DNA of 64,000 nucleotides from positions 2,175,001-2,239,000 of the forward strand of contig NC_020908.1 in the NCBI RefSeq assembly GCF_000155735.2. Direction: 5' to 3'. The notes beneath the pieces were generated by a model that worked only from the letters and a program-made list of their open reading frames with translations, searched no databases and was not told where the DNA came from. The DNA comes from Octadecabacter arcticus 238. GTDB lineage: Bacteria; Pseudomonadota; Alphaproteobacteria; Rhodobacterales; Rhodobacteraceae. A program made the translations under genes and the position numbers. Positions 45,398-54,942 of the stretch are shown one piece after another (within the stretch, counting starts at the first letter, position 1; every line of letters begins with the position of its first letter).

Positions 45398-46348
45398 ATG
45401 ATCAAAGTTACACTTCCGATAGCGACTGCGATGACAATGTTGTTGAGCACTGCTGCAATTGCACAAGACGTCGTAATTGGTGTGCCCAACTGGGCGTCTG
45501 CTGCGGCAACTGCAAACATCCTGAAGATAGCGATTGAGGATAATCTTGGCCTTGAAGTCGCTCTTCAAAATGGCACCAACCCCATCATTTTTGAAGCGAT
45601 GGATACAGGTTCTATGCATGTACATCCCGAAGTGTGGATGCCCAACCAACAAAACCTTTATGACACCTTTGTCACTGAACGCGGCAGCGTAGCGATGAAT
45701 CCAAATACGGTACTATCCGACCAAAACATCTGCGTGACCCGCGCCACTCAGGAACGCACCGGTATAGTAGCGCTTAGTGAGCTGACAGATCCAATCATGT
45801 CAGCAAATTTTGATACCGACGGTGATGGTATGGGTGAAATGTGGATCGGTGGCGCCGGTTGGGCTTCAACCAACGTGGAAAAAATTCGCGCGCAATCGTA
45901 CGGCTATGCTGAAACAATGCAGATGATGGAAATGGACGAGGCTCTTGCAATGGCGCAGGTTGATGCCGCAATCGCTCAGGACAAGAACATTGTTTTCTAC
46001 TGCTATACGCCACATCATATGTTTTCACTTTATGACCTTGTGAAGCTCACAGAGCCTGCATACGACGCTGCTAAATGGAACGTTGTCCAGCCAACAGACG
46101 ACCCAAATTGGCTTGAGGTTTCCACGGCGCCGACCGCCTGGGATGCCACACGGTTACATGTTTTCTACTCGGTTGCTCTTGCAGACACGCAGCCACTGGC
46201 CGCTACCATGCTTGCCAACGTGTCTTTCGATACAGAACAGGTCAACGGCATGGTCTATGCACTTTCTGTTGAAGGTAAAGATCCCGCAGTATTTGCACGT
46301 GAATGGGTCGATGCAAACGGTAGCCTCGTTGACGCTTGGTTTAAGTGA
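45398..46348 (+). CDS. Betaine-type ABC transporter substrate-binding protein
   Basis: A 316-residue periplasmic protein with a signal peptide (IATAMTMLLSTAAIAQD, cleavage after AIA or nearby). The mature part begins VVIGVPNWASAAATANILKI and has ALQNGTNPIIFEAMDTG and HPEVWMPNQQ, the ProX/OpuAC pattern, close to roseobacter TMAO-binding TmoX proteins. Aromatic residues (Trp) in these proteins cage quaternary or other cationic groups. The gene starts an operon with ATPase, permease and two ureohydrolases, so the ligand could be a cationic guanidino compound. Confidence 0.85.
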   Translation: MIKVTLPIATAMTMLLSTAAIAQDVVIGVPNWASAAATANILKIAIEDNLGLEVALQNGTNPIIFEAMDTGSMHVHPEVWMPNQQNLYDTFVTERGSVAMNPNTVLSDQNICVTRATQERTGIVALSELTDPIMSANFDTDGDGMGEMWIGGAGWASTNVEKIRAQSYGYAETMQMMEMDEALAMAQVDAAIAQDKNIVFYCYTPHHMFSLYDLVKLTEPAYDAAKWNVVQPTDDPNWLEVSTAPTAWDATRLHVFYSVALADTQPLAATMLANVSFDTEQVNGMVYALSVEGKDPAVFAREWVDANGSLVDAWFK

Positions 46349-46450
46349 TTGGCCGTCGTGACAGCACGCTGAAAATCGTGCTGTCACGACATTCAAGTTT
46401 CAAAATATTTGACTTTTTAAAGATGCCGTAAAGTCAGGAAGTGTGATCCG

Positions 46451-47500
46451 ATGACCGATACCGTAATTGAGCTAGACGGCGTCTGGAAAATATTTGGTGC
46501 CAGCGCCAAGACCGCAATGAAAGCAGTTCAGGAACGGGGGCTGACCAAATCTGAAGTCCTCTCCGAATTTAACTGCGTTGTGGGGATTGCGGATTGTTCC
46601 TTCTCCGTTCAGCGCGGTGAGATTTTTTGCATAATGGGCCTTTCCGGATCGGGCAAGTCGACACTGGTGCGGCACCTTAATCGACTGATCGAACCGACCG
46701 CAGGGCGGATTTCTATTCTTGGCAAGGATATGCTTGGGCTGGGCGTTAAGGAGTTGCGTCAGATCAGATCAAAAAACATCGGAATGGTGTTTCAACACAT
46801 GGCGTTGTTGCCACACCGTACCGTACGCGACAACGTGGCCTTACCGCTTCAGGTTCGAGGCGAACCAAAAGGTGTCCGTTGGAAAATTTCACAATCCTGC
46901 TTAGACCTCGTCAACTTGACTGGGTATGAAGACAGGTTTCCGTCAGAGCTTTCAGGTGGCATGCAGCAACGCGTCGGCTTGGCCCGTGCTCTGGCTTCGA
47001 ACCCTGATGTGTTGCTCATGGACGAGCCCTTTTCAGCGCTTGATCCTTTAATCCGGCGACAGCTGCAAGACCAGTTTATGGCACTTTCTGCAGAACTGAA
47101 AAAGACAACTGTCTTCATCACACATGATCTCGACGAGGCGATCCGTATCGGACATCGTATCGCGATCATGAAAGATGGACGTATCGTTCAGATCGGCACA
47201 CCCGAAGAAATTGTGACTCAACCTGCGGACGACTATGTCCGTGATTTTGTCGAGGGGATTTCCAGACTGAAACTGGTTTTCGCACATTCCATAATGGTCA
47301 ACCTTGACGATTACGTACCAGCCTCTGGTGAGAACTTAACAAACAGTCCTCGCGCGCACCATGGAACAAATTTGGATCAATTAATTGATATCTCGACCAC
47401 GACGGAATTCGCTGTGGTTATAACCGATGACGATGGGAATGACATTGGCGTCGTGGACAAATCGACGCTTTTGAACGGGATGAAAGGGGGCAAGGCATGA
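46451..47500 (+). CDS. Betaine-type ABC transporter ATP-binding protein
   Basis: A 349-residue ATPase with Walker A GLSGSGKSTLV, signature LSGGMQQRVGLARAL, Walker B VLLMDEPFSALDP and an extended C-terminus as in ProV/OpuAA. It lies 102 nt downstream of the binding-protein gene and overlaps the permease start by 4 nt. It drives import through the permease. Confidence 0.93.
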   Translation: MTDTVIELDGVWKIFGASAKTAMKAVQERGLTKSEVLSEFNCVVGIADCSFSVQRGEIFCIMGLSGSGKSTLVRHLNRLIEPTAGRISILGKDMLGLGVKELRQIRSKNIGMVFQHMALLPHRTVRDNVALPLQVRGEPKGVRWKISQSCLDLVNLTGYEDRFPSELSGGMQQRVGLARALASNPDVLLMDEPFSALDPLIRRQLQDQFMALSAELKKTTVFITHDLDEAIRIGHRIAIMKDGRIVQIGTPEEIVTQPADDYVRDFVEGISRLKLVFAHSIMVNLDDYVPASGENLTNSPRAHHGTNLDQLIDISTTTEFAVVITDDDGNDIGVVDKSTLLNGMKGGKA

Positions 47501-49071
47501 CAAGCCTAAATCAGCAAGATGTTTTCAACTCACTTGACCAGTCGGTTGCAACATTTGTCACAACAAACACTACTTATTACGAGACGGAATTCGCTCGTAT
47601 TCAAGGAAAAATAGGCTTCTCCAGGTCATGGAACACATGGGCTGCAATTTTTGGACCATTTTGGGCCGCATCACGTGGGGCTTGGGGTTTTTTTTGGTCC
47701 TTTCTTGTTCTTGAGCTGTTTGCACTTGTGCAGATCGTGCGCGGACTTTGGGGCGAGCTGGGTGCCGATCAGCTTGAACGCTACGATCGACTGATGACCA
47801 ATATTGCGGGCCGCGAAGTCCAGGCTGCAGAGTTAATGGCCAGTGGCGATCAGGCAGGGGCTGATGCAAAACTGAACATCGCCAATAACTTGCGTGCTGC
47901 CGCCGATCTCGCCCTAGATGCCGCAAGTGCCGCAAACGGAACGGCCACGATGGTCCTGCTGGCTGGCCTTGCGCTGATGCTGATGCTGAAAATCTGCGAG
48001 GGGTTCACCGCCAATACTGTCTATGAGGCGCAGTATCTGCGCTGGCGCGCTTCGCATAATGAACAAGTTGGCCTAAAAGTCAGCAGCCTTGTGTTAGGTG
48101 TTTTGGGAATACTTGCAATCTGGCCTCTAACCCTGATCCGCTTCACGGTCGGGAACCCCGAAGAGGCTGTTGCTTGGTTGACCGGCGGCATCTTGGGAAC
48201 AAAGGTTACAATCACGGAGTTCCCCGTTGGAAAAGAGTACTTTTCTGCATTGTCTCGCATAGGGGACAGCGGATTTGATTTTCTGGCCATCCAGTTTGGC
48301 GACGTTTTTGACGGCATCACGGCAACCATTCGCTGGGTACTCGATGCACTTGAGATACTGTTGATCCAGACACCGTGGCCCGTAGTGATGTTTGTAATTA
48401 TTGTTATGGCATACCGTTTAGCAGGTCCACGTGTAGCGATCTTTACAGCTGCGTCACTGGCCTATCTGGCATTCATGGGATTGTGGGAACTGTCGATGAT
48501 CACCGTTGCCCTCATTGGGGCGGGCGCATTTCTATGTATCATCATTGGTATTCCCCTCGGCATTTGGTTTGGAAAGTCACCGCGCGCTTATAACATCGCA
48601 GAACCGATACTCGATTTCATGCAAACCATGCCCGCATTTGTTTACCTTATTCCAATTATTGCGTTCTTTGGCACGGGCAAACCACCTGGCGTGCTGGCGA
48701 CACTGATCTTTGCAATGCCACCTGTAATCCGTCTCACCGCATTGGGTATGCGCGGCGTGCCTGAAACCACCAAAGAAGCGGCAACCGCGTTTGGGTGCTC
48801 ACCTTGGCAATTGCTCACCAATGTGGAGCTTCCGCTTGCGTTGCCTTCGATCATGACAGGAATAAACCAGACCATTCTCATGTCACTTTCCATGGTGGTC
48901 ATTGCATCTCTGATCGGCGCTGAGGGGCTGGGCGCTTTAATTTTGGAAGCACTGCAATACGCAGCAAAGGGTCAGGGATTACTCGGAGGATTGGCAATAT
49001 TACTCTGTGCGATGGTGATCGATCGAATTGCCCAAGGCGCCTATCGCAAGAGCGCTAAGCAACACAAGTAG
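47497..49071 (+). CDS. Betaine-type ABC transporter permease
   Basis: A 524-residue inner-membrane protein. An N-terminal region of about 260 residues has several hydrophobic segments and a linker (as in TmoV-like permeases). The C-terminal half is the ProW-type channel with the EAA-like motif ETTKEAATAFGCSPWQLLTNVELPL, given here in part as EAATAFGCSPWQLL. It is stop-start coupled to the ATPase gene. The ureohydrolase genes follow after 67 nt. Confidence 0.9.
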   Translation: MTSLNQQDVFNSLDQSVATFVTTNTTYYETEFARIQGKIGFSRSWNTWAAIFGPFWAASRGAWGFFWSFLVLELFALVQIVRGLWGELGADQLERYDRLMTNIAGREVQAAELMASGDQAGADAKLNIANNLRAAADLALDAASAANGTATMVLLAGLALMLMLKICEGFTANTVYEAQYLRWRASHNEQVGLKVSSLVLGVLGILAIWPLTLIRFTVGNPEEAVAWLTGGILGTKVTITEFPVGKEYFSALSRIGDSGFDFLAIQFGDVFDGITATIRWVLDALEILLIQTPWPVVMFVIIVMAYRLAGPRVAIFTAASLAYLAFMGLWELSMITVALIGAGAFLCIIIGIPLGIWFGKSPRAYNIAEPILDFMQTMPAFVYLIPIIAFFGTGKPPGVLATLIFAMPPVIRLTALGMRGVPETTKEAATAFGCSPWQLLTNVELPLALPSIMTGINQTILMSLSMVVIASLIGAEGLGALILEALQYAAKGQGLLGGLAILLCAMVIDRIAQGAYRKSAKQHK

Positions 49072-49138
49072 CACCAACACAGTTGAATAGAGGTGGACGC
49101 AGATTGCTGTTCCACCCTACTAAAAAGGAAGAAAAGTT

Positions 49139-50131
49139 ATGGCCGATGAACATCTCACTTCCATGATGGAGAACTTATATTGGTGGGGCATCGCAACCAT
49201 GTTTCGCTGCCCAAACGAGAGCCCCGAAGGCAACGATATCGCATTGATCGGCGTACCTCATTCTACTGGTAACGGCACCACAGAGCGCGATCAACATCTA
49301 GGGCCGCGGGCATTGCGAAACGTATCGGCAATGGCGCGACGCGTACATAGCTCGTTTGAAATTGACCCTTGGAAAGCTGCCAATATCGTCGATGTTGGCG
49401 ACGTGCCATTTCCACGCGCCAATGACAATGAAGACTGCATCGAACAGATTACGCAATTTTATACTGATATCGACAAATCTGGGGCGCGGCCTGTCTCTGT
49501 TGGAGGCGATCATTCTATCACAGGTGGCATTATACAGGCACTTGGATGTGGCAGTATCGCTGGTGGAGAACCAGTATGCCTCTTGCATCTGGATGCTCAC
49601 ACAGATGTTTTCACCAAAGTCGATCACTTTCTAGGCGCGAAGAAATCCGCAGCCCATTGGGGGGCCTATCTGGCCGATCAGGGTAAAGTTGACCCGACCC
49701 ATTCTATGCAGATCGGATTGCGTGGCCATGCACGGACTTTGGATTGGTTAGAGCCCTCCTACGAATATGGCTACAATGTTGTCACCATGCGAGAATTTCG
49801 CCAACGTGGCCTGGAGGATGTGATAGCGCAGATCAAGAAGGTCCTGAATGGGCGGCCTGTCTACATCACCTTTGACCTTGATTGCCTTGACCCAACAATA
49901 GCCCCTGGTGTGTCTAACATCGAAGCTGGCGAAAAGGGTTTTGATATCGACGAGGCCGTCGCACTACTGCATGCGGTGCGCGGTATGAACATCGTTGGTG
50001 GTGACATCGTCTGCATGATGCCAACTAAAGACAGCCCAAACCAAATAACCGCACTGACGGCCACGGCCATAATGTTCGAGATGATTTCGATGATAGCTGA
50101 AAACGTTTCAACTAAAGCAAGGACCCAATAG
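49139..50131 (+). CDS. Ureohydrolase-family protein, subunit 1 (degenerate active-site loop)
   Basis: A 330-residue member of the arginase/agmatinase family. The metal ligands remain (GGDHSITGG, LHLDAHTDVF, FDLDCLDP). Two other conserved parts have changed: the loop after the last motif reads APGVSNIEAGEKG instead of APGTGTPExGG, and the EVxPxxD segment reads CMMPTKD, so the usual Glu is missing. It may be a regulatory or structural partner of the next gene product, with substrate specificity altered. AGGAAG lies upstream; the stop directly precedes the next ATG. Confidence 0.85.
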   Translation: MADEHLTSMMENLYWWGIATMFRCPNESPEGNDIALIGVPHSTGNGTTERDQHLGPRALRNVSAMARRVHSSFEIDPWKAANIVDVGDVPFPRANDNEDCIEQITQFYTDIDKSGARPVSVGGDHSITGGIIQALGCGSIAGGEPVCLLHLDAHTDVFTKVDHFLGAKKSAAHWGAYLADQGKVDPTHSMQIGLRGHARTLDWLEPSYEYGYNVVTMREFRQRGLEDVIAQIKKVLNGRPVYITFDLDCLDPTIAPGVSNIEAGEKGFDIDEAVALLHAVRGMNIVGGDIVCMMPTKDSPNQITALTATAIMFEMISMIAENVSTKARTQ

Positions 50132-51097
50132 ATGACGACACCGTTTTTCCAACCTGTTTCAGGAATCGACCTTCCGCGATTTGCCGGCGTGCCAACTTTT
50201 ATGCGTCTCCCACACCTAACACCAAACGACCCCGCATACACAGATGTGCAGATGGGGTTGGTTGGTATCCCTTGGGACAGCGGCACCACAAATCGGCCAG
50301 GCGCACGCCACGGCCCACGTATGCTTCGCGATCTGTCCACAATGATCCGAGCCGGAAACCCTGTGACTGGAATCAATCCATTCACAATCGTCAACTGTGC
50401 TGATCTGGGAGATATATCACCCAATCCTGTCGATATCATGGACTGCATGGAGAGGATCACTACGTTCTATACTGATCTGAAAAACCGAGGTATTACGCCA
50501 ATGACAGCAGGAGGTGATCATCTGTCCACTTTGCCTGTTTTGCGTGCATTGGCCAGTGACAGCCCTGTCGGTCTAATTCAGTTTGATTCACACACCGATC
50601 TGTTCGACAGCTATTTCGGTGGAAATAAGTTCACACATGGAACGCCGTTTCGCCGGGCCATTGAAGAAGGACTGGTTGACCCCAAACGGATGGTGCAGAT
50701 CGGCATTCGTGGTACCGCCTATAACTCGGAAGATGTTGAATGGGGCGAAGCGCAAGGTGTGCGTATTATTCGAATTGAGGAATACTTTGATCGCGGAATT
50801 AAGGACGTCATGTCCGAAGCCCGCAAGATTGTTGGCTCAAGGCCAACTTACTGCACCTTCGATATTGATTTTGTTGACCCAGCTTATGCCCCAGGTACTG
50901 GCACCCCTGAAATAGGTGGTCCCACAAGCTTTCAGGCGCAACAGACTATTCGGGAATTATCCGGCATCAACTTGATTGGCGCAGATCTGGTGGAGGTTTC
51001 ACCTCCATTTGACCCAAGTGGAACAACGGCTTGGCTCGGAGCTTCATTGATGTTCGAACTGATGTGCGTTCTTTCGCAGGCCATTAAAGCTGAATGA
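50132..51097 (+). CDS. Ureohydrolase-family protein, subunit 2 (complete motifs)
   Basis: A 321-residue agmatinase-like protein with full motifs: GGDHLSTLPVL, FDSHTDLFD, FDIDFVDPAYAPGTGTPEIGG and GADLVEVSPPFD. Such enzymes use two metal ions (Mn or Ni) to hydrolyse a guanidino group to urea plus an amine. It starts immediately after the stop of subunit 1. The substrate cannot be read: agmatine, guanidinobutyrate, guanidine and methylated guanidines are candidates. A heteromer like the two-subunit Ni-dependent ureohydrolases described for metformin is possible. Confidence 0.88.
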   Translation: MTTPFFQPVSGIDLPRFAGVPTFMRLPHLTPNDPAYTDVQMGLVGIPWDSGTTNRPGARHGPRMLRDLSTMIRAGNPVTGINPFTIVNCADLGDISPNPVDIMDCMERITTFYTDLKNRGITPMTAGGDHLSTLPVLRALASDSPVGLIQFDSHTDLFDSYFGGNKFTHGTPFRRAIEEGLVDPKRMVQIGIRGTAYNSEDVEWGEAQGVRIIRIEEYFDRGIKDVMSEARKIVGSRPTYCTFDIDFVDPAYAPGTGTPEIGGPTSFQAQQTIRELSGINLIGADLVEVSPPFDPSGTTAWLGASLMFELMCVLSQAIKAE

Positions 51098-51418
51098 TAA
51101 GTTCATATCTCCGGGATGGGTGCTGTTAGACGAATGCGCTCCAGTATCAGTTCTCTAGCAGCCTCAACCTCTTAGACTGCCCAGAGGCCGCGCCACTTAG
51201 TAAGAGCGGCGGCACAGTTCAGCTTGAAATTTGATTGGTTGTAAATATGACGCTACGCATTGAAATGGTTGTGGACTGAGGCGTGGACGGCGACGAGTTT
51301 CTGTAAAATTTACATCCGCCTAAAGCGAAGCATAGCCCTCTCTCTTCGTCTAAAGGGCTAGTGTGAATTCTCCGCCCTGTTATTAAGCCAGCGGCCAGTT
51401 TCTTGCCGGTCAGCGTTG
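51098..51418 (+). other. Gap downstream of the ureohydrolase genes
   Basis: No gene is evident. A 7-bp inverted repeat TAGCCCT...AGGGCTA lies at 51333-51360 but lacks a T tract in the right place. Confidence 0.4.
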
Positions 51419-51441
51419 CCGATTTTGCTCTGACAGTACCC
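51419..51441 (+). repeat. 23-bp direct repeat, right copy
   Basis: Identical to 44309-44331; it lies just upstream of the end of umuC. Confidence 0.8.
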
Positions 51442-51448
51442 TTAAACC

Positions 51449-52720
51449 TCATCGAACTACCGGTAGGTCAGTAAGCCGCGTCGTATACCGTGGACTTCGA
51501 TGATCCGACCTAAGCTGCCAAGGGCGCTTCATACCTTCACTCGCCAAGACCAACGTTTTCTTCCCAAACCGATTATTGACTTGATCAAGCGCGCTCATGA
51601 GAGCCGCTGATTTTGGTTTCTCAACATCAAAAAGGGTCAGCGGCCGATCCTCGAAACGAATAAGATCAGCGAGCATTATTCCGGCTTTCGTAAAGCCAAA
51701 CGCCTGCCCCTCCCCCTTTGGCCAAGCCGCTTGCGCGTACCGCCGCGCCGCTTCCACCAGATCGAACGTATCTGACGACATCGGTGTAATCCGTGTCGAG
51801 CGAGACCCTGAATACTGCGGTCGGTCTAAGCGGTGCCGGTTCGTGTGGAAAAACACCGTCAGCGTTCCAGCCACCAAGCCATGTTGCCTTAGCTTCTCGG
51901 CTGCGCGGGTCGCATGCGCAGTCACCGCCTGAAACACTGTGTCAAAATCCTTCATAGGCGTTCCAGCAGACCGCGTAACAGCCATACCTTTGCGTTGCGG
52001 CTCTATGTCATCAAATGCGATACAGGCTTCACCTTGGAGCTCGAGGACCGTCCGCTCCAAAACAACTGAACCAACCGCCCGCGCTTGCTTTGTCGGCATA
52101 TCCCGCAGTTCAGCGGCGGTATATGTGCCAAGCTTTTGTAGTTTGGCGTCTGTCTTACGCCCAATCCCCCAGATGTCACCAACGGGCACCATTGGCAGAA
52201 GCCAGGTCGCCAATGCGTCATCCGTCACGTCCAACACTCCCCCAAAAATTGGGTTCTTCTTCGCTATGTCATTGGCACATTTAGCCAGCGTTTTGGTTGG
52301 AGCAATTCCGATCCGCACCGGCACGCCAATCCGGCGCAACACCTCACGCCGCATCGCCCGCGCATGTTTATCCCGATCTTTGAAACCGCCAAAATCCAAG
52401 AAACATTCATCTATCGAGTAGATCTCAACGTTGGGTGTAAAATCCTCGTACACCTCGACAACGCGACGGCTTATGTCGCCGTAAAGTGTGTAATTAGAGC
52501 TGAACACCCGGACGCCATGCGCTTTGATCTTGTCCTGCAACAGGTGCAGCGGTTCGCCCATCTTAATGCCGAGCGCTTTTGCTTCATCACTGCGCGCCAC
52601 GGCGCACCCGTCATTGTTTGACAGCACGATCACCGGCACGTTCTTTAAAGTGGGATCAAATATCCGCTCCGCTGAGACATAGAAGTTTGCGCTGTCCGAG
52701 ATCGCAATGGGCCGCTTCAT
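51449..52720 (-). CDS. umuC: Y-family DNA polymerase V subunit UmuC
   Basis: A 423-residue error-prone polymerase. Catalytic acidic residues lie in [17 protein letters not shown] and in [12 protein letters not shown]; the fingers and helix-hairpin-helix regions follow ([32 protein letters not shown]). The first motif has DSANFY where DVNNFY is usual, but the Asp is kept. It overlaps umuD by 4 nt and would be induced with it under DNA damage. Length is normal. Confidence 0.92.
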   Translation of the reverse strand: MKRPIAISDSANFYVSAERIFDPTLKNVPVIVLSNNDGCAVARSDEAKALGIKMGEPLHLLQDKIKAHGVRVFSSNYTLYGDISRRVVEVYEDFTPNVEIYSIDECFLDFGGFKDRDKHARAMRREVLRRIGVPVRIGIAPTKTLAKCANDIAKKNPIFGGVLDVTDDALATWLLPMVPVGDIWGIGRKTDAKLQKLGTYTAAELRDMPTKQARAVGSVVLERTVLELQGEACIAFDDIEPQRKGMAVTRSAGTPMKDFDTVFQAVTAHATRAAEKLRQHGLVAGTLTVFFHTNRHRLDRPQYSGSRSTRITPMSSDTFDLVEAARRYAQAAWPKGEGQAFGFTKAGIMLADLIRFEDRPLTLFDVEKPKSAALMSALDQVNNRFGKKTLVLASEGMKRPWQLRSDHRSPRYTTRLTDLPVVR

Positions 52721-53151
52721 TCAAGATCATACCGCCGCACTACACCTGCAATGACGCCCCATATCTCGCTGTCTTCCGTCAACTCGATATCTGGAAAGCT
52801 CTCTTTGCTGTTGGCCGGAGCCAAGAAATACCGCCCGTCCCGCTTGCGCAACATCTTCGCAGTTACAGCACCTTCAACGACTGCCAAAACAGCACGCCCA
52901 ACTCGACGCTTACCAGCACGGTCTACGGCAATAATATCCCCATCTCGAATGCCTGCATCCCAAAGGCAATCACCCTCAACACGCCACCAAAACGTCGATG
53001 ATGGGTGCCGGACAACCCACGAAATAGGGTCAATCTCGTCCTCAAGGTCATCTCCAGCAGGCGACGGGAACCCTGCGCTGACGGCGTTAGCAACCAGACG
53101 AACAGGCATACCATTTGCAATGACTAGCGTCTCAACTGGAAAAACAGGCAC
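52717..53151 (-). CDS. umuD: UmuD-like S24 peptidase-fold protein
   Basis: A 144-residue partner of UmuC. The self-cleavage site [13 protein letters not shown] and the active-site Lys region [15 protein letters not shown] are clear. The position of the catalytic Ser is Cys: [15 protein letters not shown] rather than GDSMxDAGI. The GTG start at 53151 is chosen because AAGGGGG lies 8 nt upstream and the SOS box lies just before that; the ATG at 53223 would put the SOS box inside the gene. UmuD' normally joins UmuC as DNA polymerase V. Confidence 0.85.
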   Translation of the reverse strand: MPVFPVETLVIANGMPVRLVANAVSAGFPSPAGDDLEDEIDPISWVVRHPSSTFWWRVEGDCLWDAGIRDGDIIAVDRAGKRRVGRAVLAVVEGAVTAKMLRKRDGRYFLAPANSKESFPDIELTEDSEIWGVIAGVVRRYDLE

Positions 53152-53168
53152 AGAGATTCCCCCTTGGT

Positions 53169-53183
53169 GTTCTTGTAATGTTC
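53169..53183 (-). promoter_or_regulatory. LexA (SOS) box of umuDC
   Basis: On the minus strand GAAC-ATTACAA-GAAC, exactly the alphaproteobacterial GAAC-N7-GAAC LexA site, ending 17 nt before the GTG start. Confidence 0.85.
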
Positions 53184-53223
53184 TCTTATCTCTCGCAGTT
53201 TGATGTGAGGAGTCAATGACCAA

Positions 53224-53429
53224 CGGCGGGCAACGAGGAGTATCACCAGGAATGACATCACTGCATCCGTAAAACCTAAAAAGTGATCCAAACTAAACGG
53301 ATGGAGCCCCCATCGGCGGCATTCATGCAAATGCTGCATGGCGGCATTGCGGAAAGGGCCATTGTGCAACTGCAGCATGGTTATACATCTTAACCACAAG
53401 AAACGCACAAATAACTAAAGAAATCGAGT
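53224..53429 (+). other. Gap between umuD and IS481
   Basis: No gene. TGGTTA-tacatct-TAACCA is a short inverted repeat at 53379-53397. The umuDC promoter should lie near the left end. Confidence 0.4.
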
Positions 53430-54564
53430 GTGTATAGGTTCAGGTGTTTTGAGACTCACACGACTTTGGCCTGAGTGATTCGAATGTACTCCATTGGTGT
53501 CTTGCCTTTCAAGGCATGATGAGGCCTGAATGTGTTGTATTTATTGACGGCTTTTCGAAGTTCAAACCGCATCGCTCCTATGCTGTCGGCAATGAGATCA
53601 CGACATGCATAGAACTCTTCGCGGAAGGTGCGGTTACCGCGCTCGACACCACCGTTGTATTTTGGCCTTGCTGGCGGCAGCACAATGAGCGGGATCTCCA
53701 TCTGTTCGCACGCTGTCTCAAAATCGGCCATAAACTCAGACCCGCCATCGACTTGAATTGAGATGATCTTATAGGGAGCTATTTCCACGAGTTCTTGCAA
53801 AAACCGTTTGGCAGAGCGTGCCGTGGCATTCGAATAAACTTGCGCGTGGATATGCTTGCTACACCTCTCCCAGGCTTGAAAGTGTTTGCACGTGACGCCG
53901 TTCTTCGTGGCAGTCATATGATCGATCTGCACACGCTCGCCAACCACAATATCTTTGTAATCCCTATATTTCCATCCCTTGGCATGCCCCTTGGAAAAAT
54001 TACGCTTGCGCTTTTGGGGCGCAGATCTTGATCGTGTGATCAGGCCTTTTTTCCTTAGAAAGCTCAAAATGCGCCCCACGGTGCTATCGCTCATGGTTTG
54101 CTTTTTGTCGCGACGCAAGATGGCCCCTATTTTCTCCTTACCGTAGGTTTCATTGTCGCGGCGGGCCTCAAGCACCAATTGCTTTTCTGCCTCGCCCCAC
54201 TGTGACTTGTTGCAGCGTTTGGGAGCCTTTGAAGGCGGTATGATTGCCTGCGCCAAATCCTTCAAAATACGCTTGTGACGGTAATATGTCGCGCGCGAGA
54301 TGCCGACGAATTCAGCGCACTTTGATAGAGAAACGCCCTCTGTACGTAAGTCGTCCCATTGCCGAACCTGACCTTCGTATTTGATACGGTACACGTCCAA
54401 ACATTCTTGTGTCCGCGCCCAAGCATAAAGTTTATAAACGTTCTTGTGCAGTCCGATGATTTGCATATTGGCCTCGTGAGCTGGTTTCTTTCAATTCTCA
54501 GTCTCCGAGGTCGCCTAAATCTTGGCAACAAAATTTTGTCTCACATCTATCTGAACTTATTCAA
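53430..54564 (-). mobile_element. IS481-family element, copy 1
   Basis: The ends (gtgtataggttcag at the left and, reversed, ttgaataagttcag at the right, both followed by a GAGAC motif) form an imperfect inverted repeat. The second copy starts at 63000 in the opposite orientation. Confidence 0.8.
53456..54466 (-). CDS. IS481-family transposase
   Basis: A 336-residue protein with an N-terminal helix-turn-helix (SLSKCAEFVGISRATYYRHK) and an integrase-type DDE core (VQIDHMTATKNGV, ISIQVDGGSEFMADFE, YNGGVERGNRTFREEF). Frame intact. Identical residues are encoded by the second copy as far as it extends. Confidence 0.92.
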   Translation of the reverse strand: MQIIGLHKNVYKLYAWARTQECLDVYRIKYEGQVRQWDDLRTEGVSLSKCAEFVGISRATYYRHKRILKDLAQAIIPPSKAPKRCNKSQWGEAEKQLVLEARRDNETYGKEKIGAILRRDKKQTMSDSTVGRILSFLRKKGLITRSRSAPQKRKRNFSKGHAKGWKYRDYKDIVVGERVQIDHMTATKNGVTCKHFQAWERCSKHIHAQVYSNATARSAKRFLQELVEIAPYKIISIQVDGGSEFMADFETACEQMEIPLIVLPPARPKYNGGVERGNRTFREEFYACRDLIADSIGAMRFELRKAVNKYNTFRPHHALKGKTPMEYIRITQAKVV

Positions 54565-54572
54565 GTGGCGAC

Positions 54573-54788
54573 ATGACAACATTAACAGCACCATTTTTTT
54601 CCGGCTCATCACTGAGATCTCGTTTTGAGGCGTTCCGCGCTCAGATGTCCGAGAACGCAGCCAAGCGTAAGGTCTACTTCACGATACTGAAGGAACTTGA
54701 GCAGTGTTCCCCACGTGACCTGCAGGAACTTCGAATTACGCCATCGTCGATCCGTCAGATTGCCCACGAAGCAGCTTACGGCGCGTAA
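54573..54788 (+). CDS. DUF1127-family small protein
   Basis: A 71-residue protein whose C-terminal half (YFTILKELEQCSPRDLQELRI, TPSSIRQIAHEAAY) matches DUF1127, a short Arg-rich family common in alphaproteobacteria; some members affect RNA or phosphate metabolism. IS481 ends only 8 nt before the ATG, so the native promoter and ribosome binding site have been displaced; no good Shine-Dalgarno remains. Confidence 0.75.
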   Translation: MTTLTAPFFSGSSLRSRFEAFRAQMSENAAKRKVYFTILKELEQCSPRDLQELRITPSSIRQIAHEAAYGA

Positions 54789-54873
54789 GACATAAAGCTC
54801 GGATCTTTCCCCTCCTCTCAAACAGTCAGATCCTGACAAGGCCAACACACAACCTCTTTCATGAAGCAATGCT

Positions 54874-54942
54874 TCAAACACCAGTTTCGGAACCGCCCAC
54901 CTCCTCCCGGGTGGAACCGAAAATACCGCTGACGGCGCTCAC
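54874..54942 (-). CDS. Possible 22-aa peptide ORF (GTG start)
   Basis: On the minus strand GGGAGGAGG lies just before GTG (54942); the ORF reads VSAVSGIFGSTREEVGGSET... and stops at 54874. Its Shine-Dalgarno overlaps the end of the 29-aa ORF before it. A third copy of GGGAGGAGGTG lies inside it. Coding status is uncertain. Confidence 0.3.
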   Translation of the reverse strand: MSAVSGIFGSTREEVGGSETGV

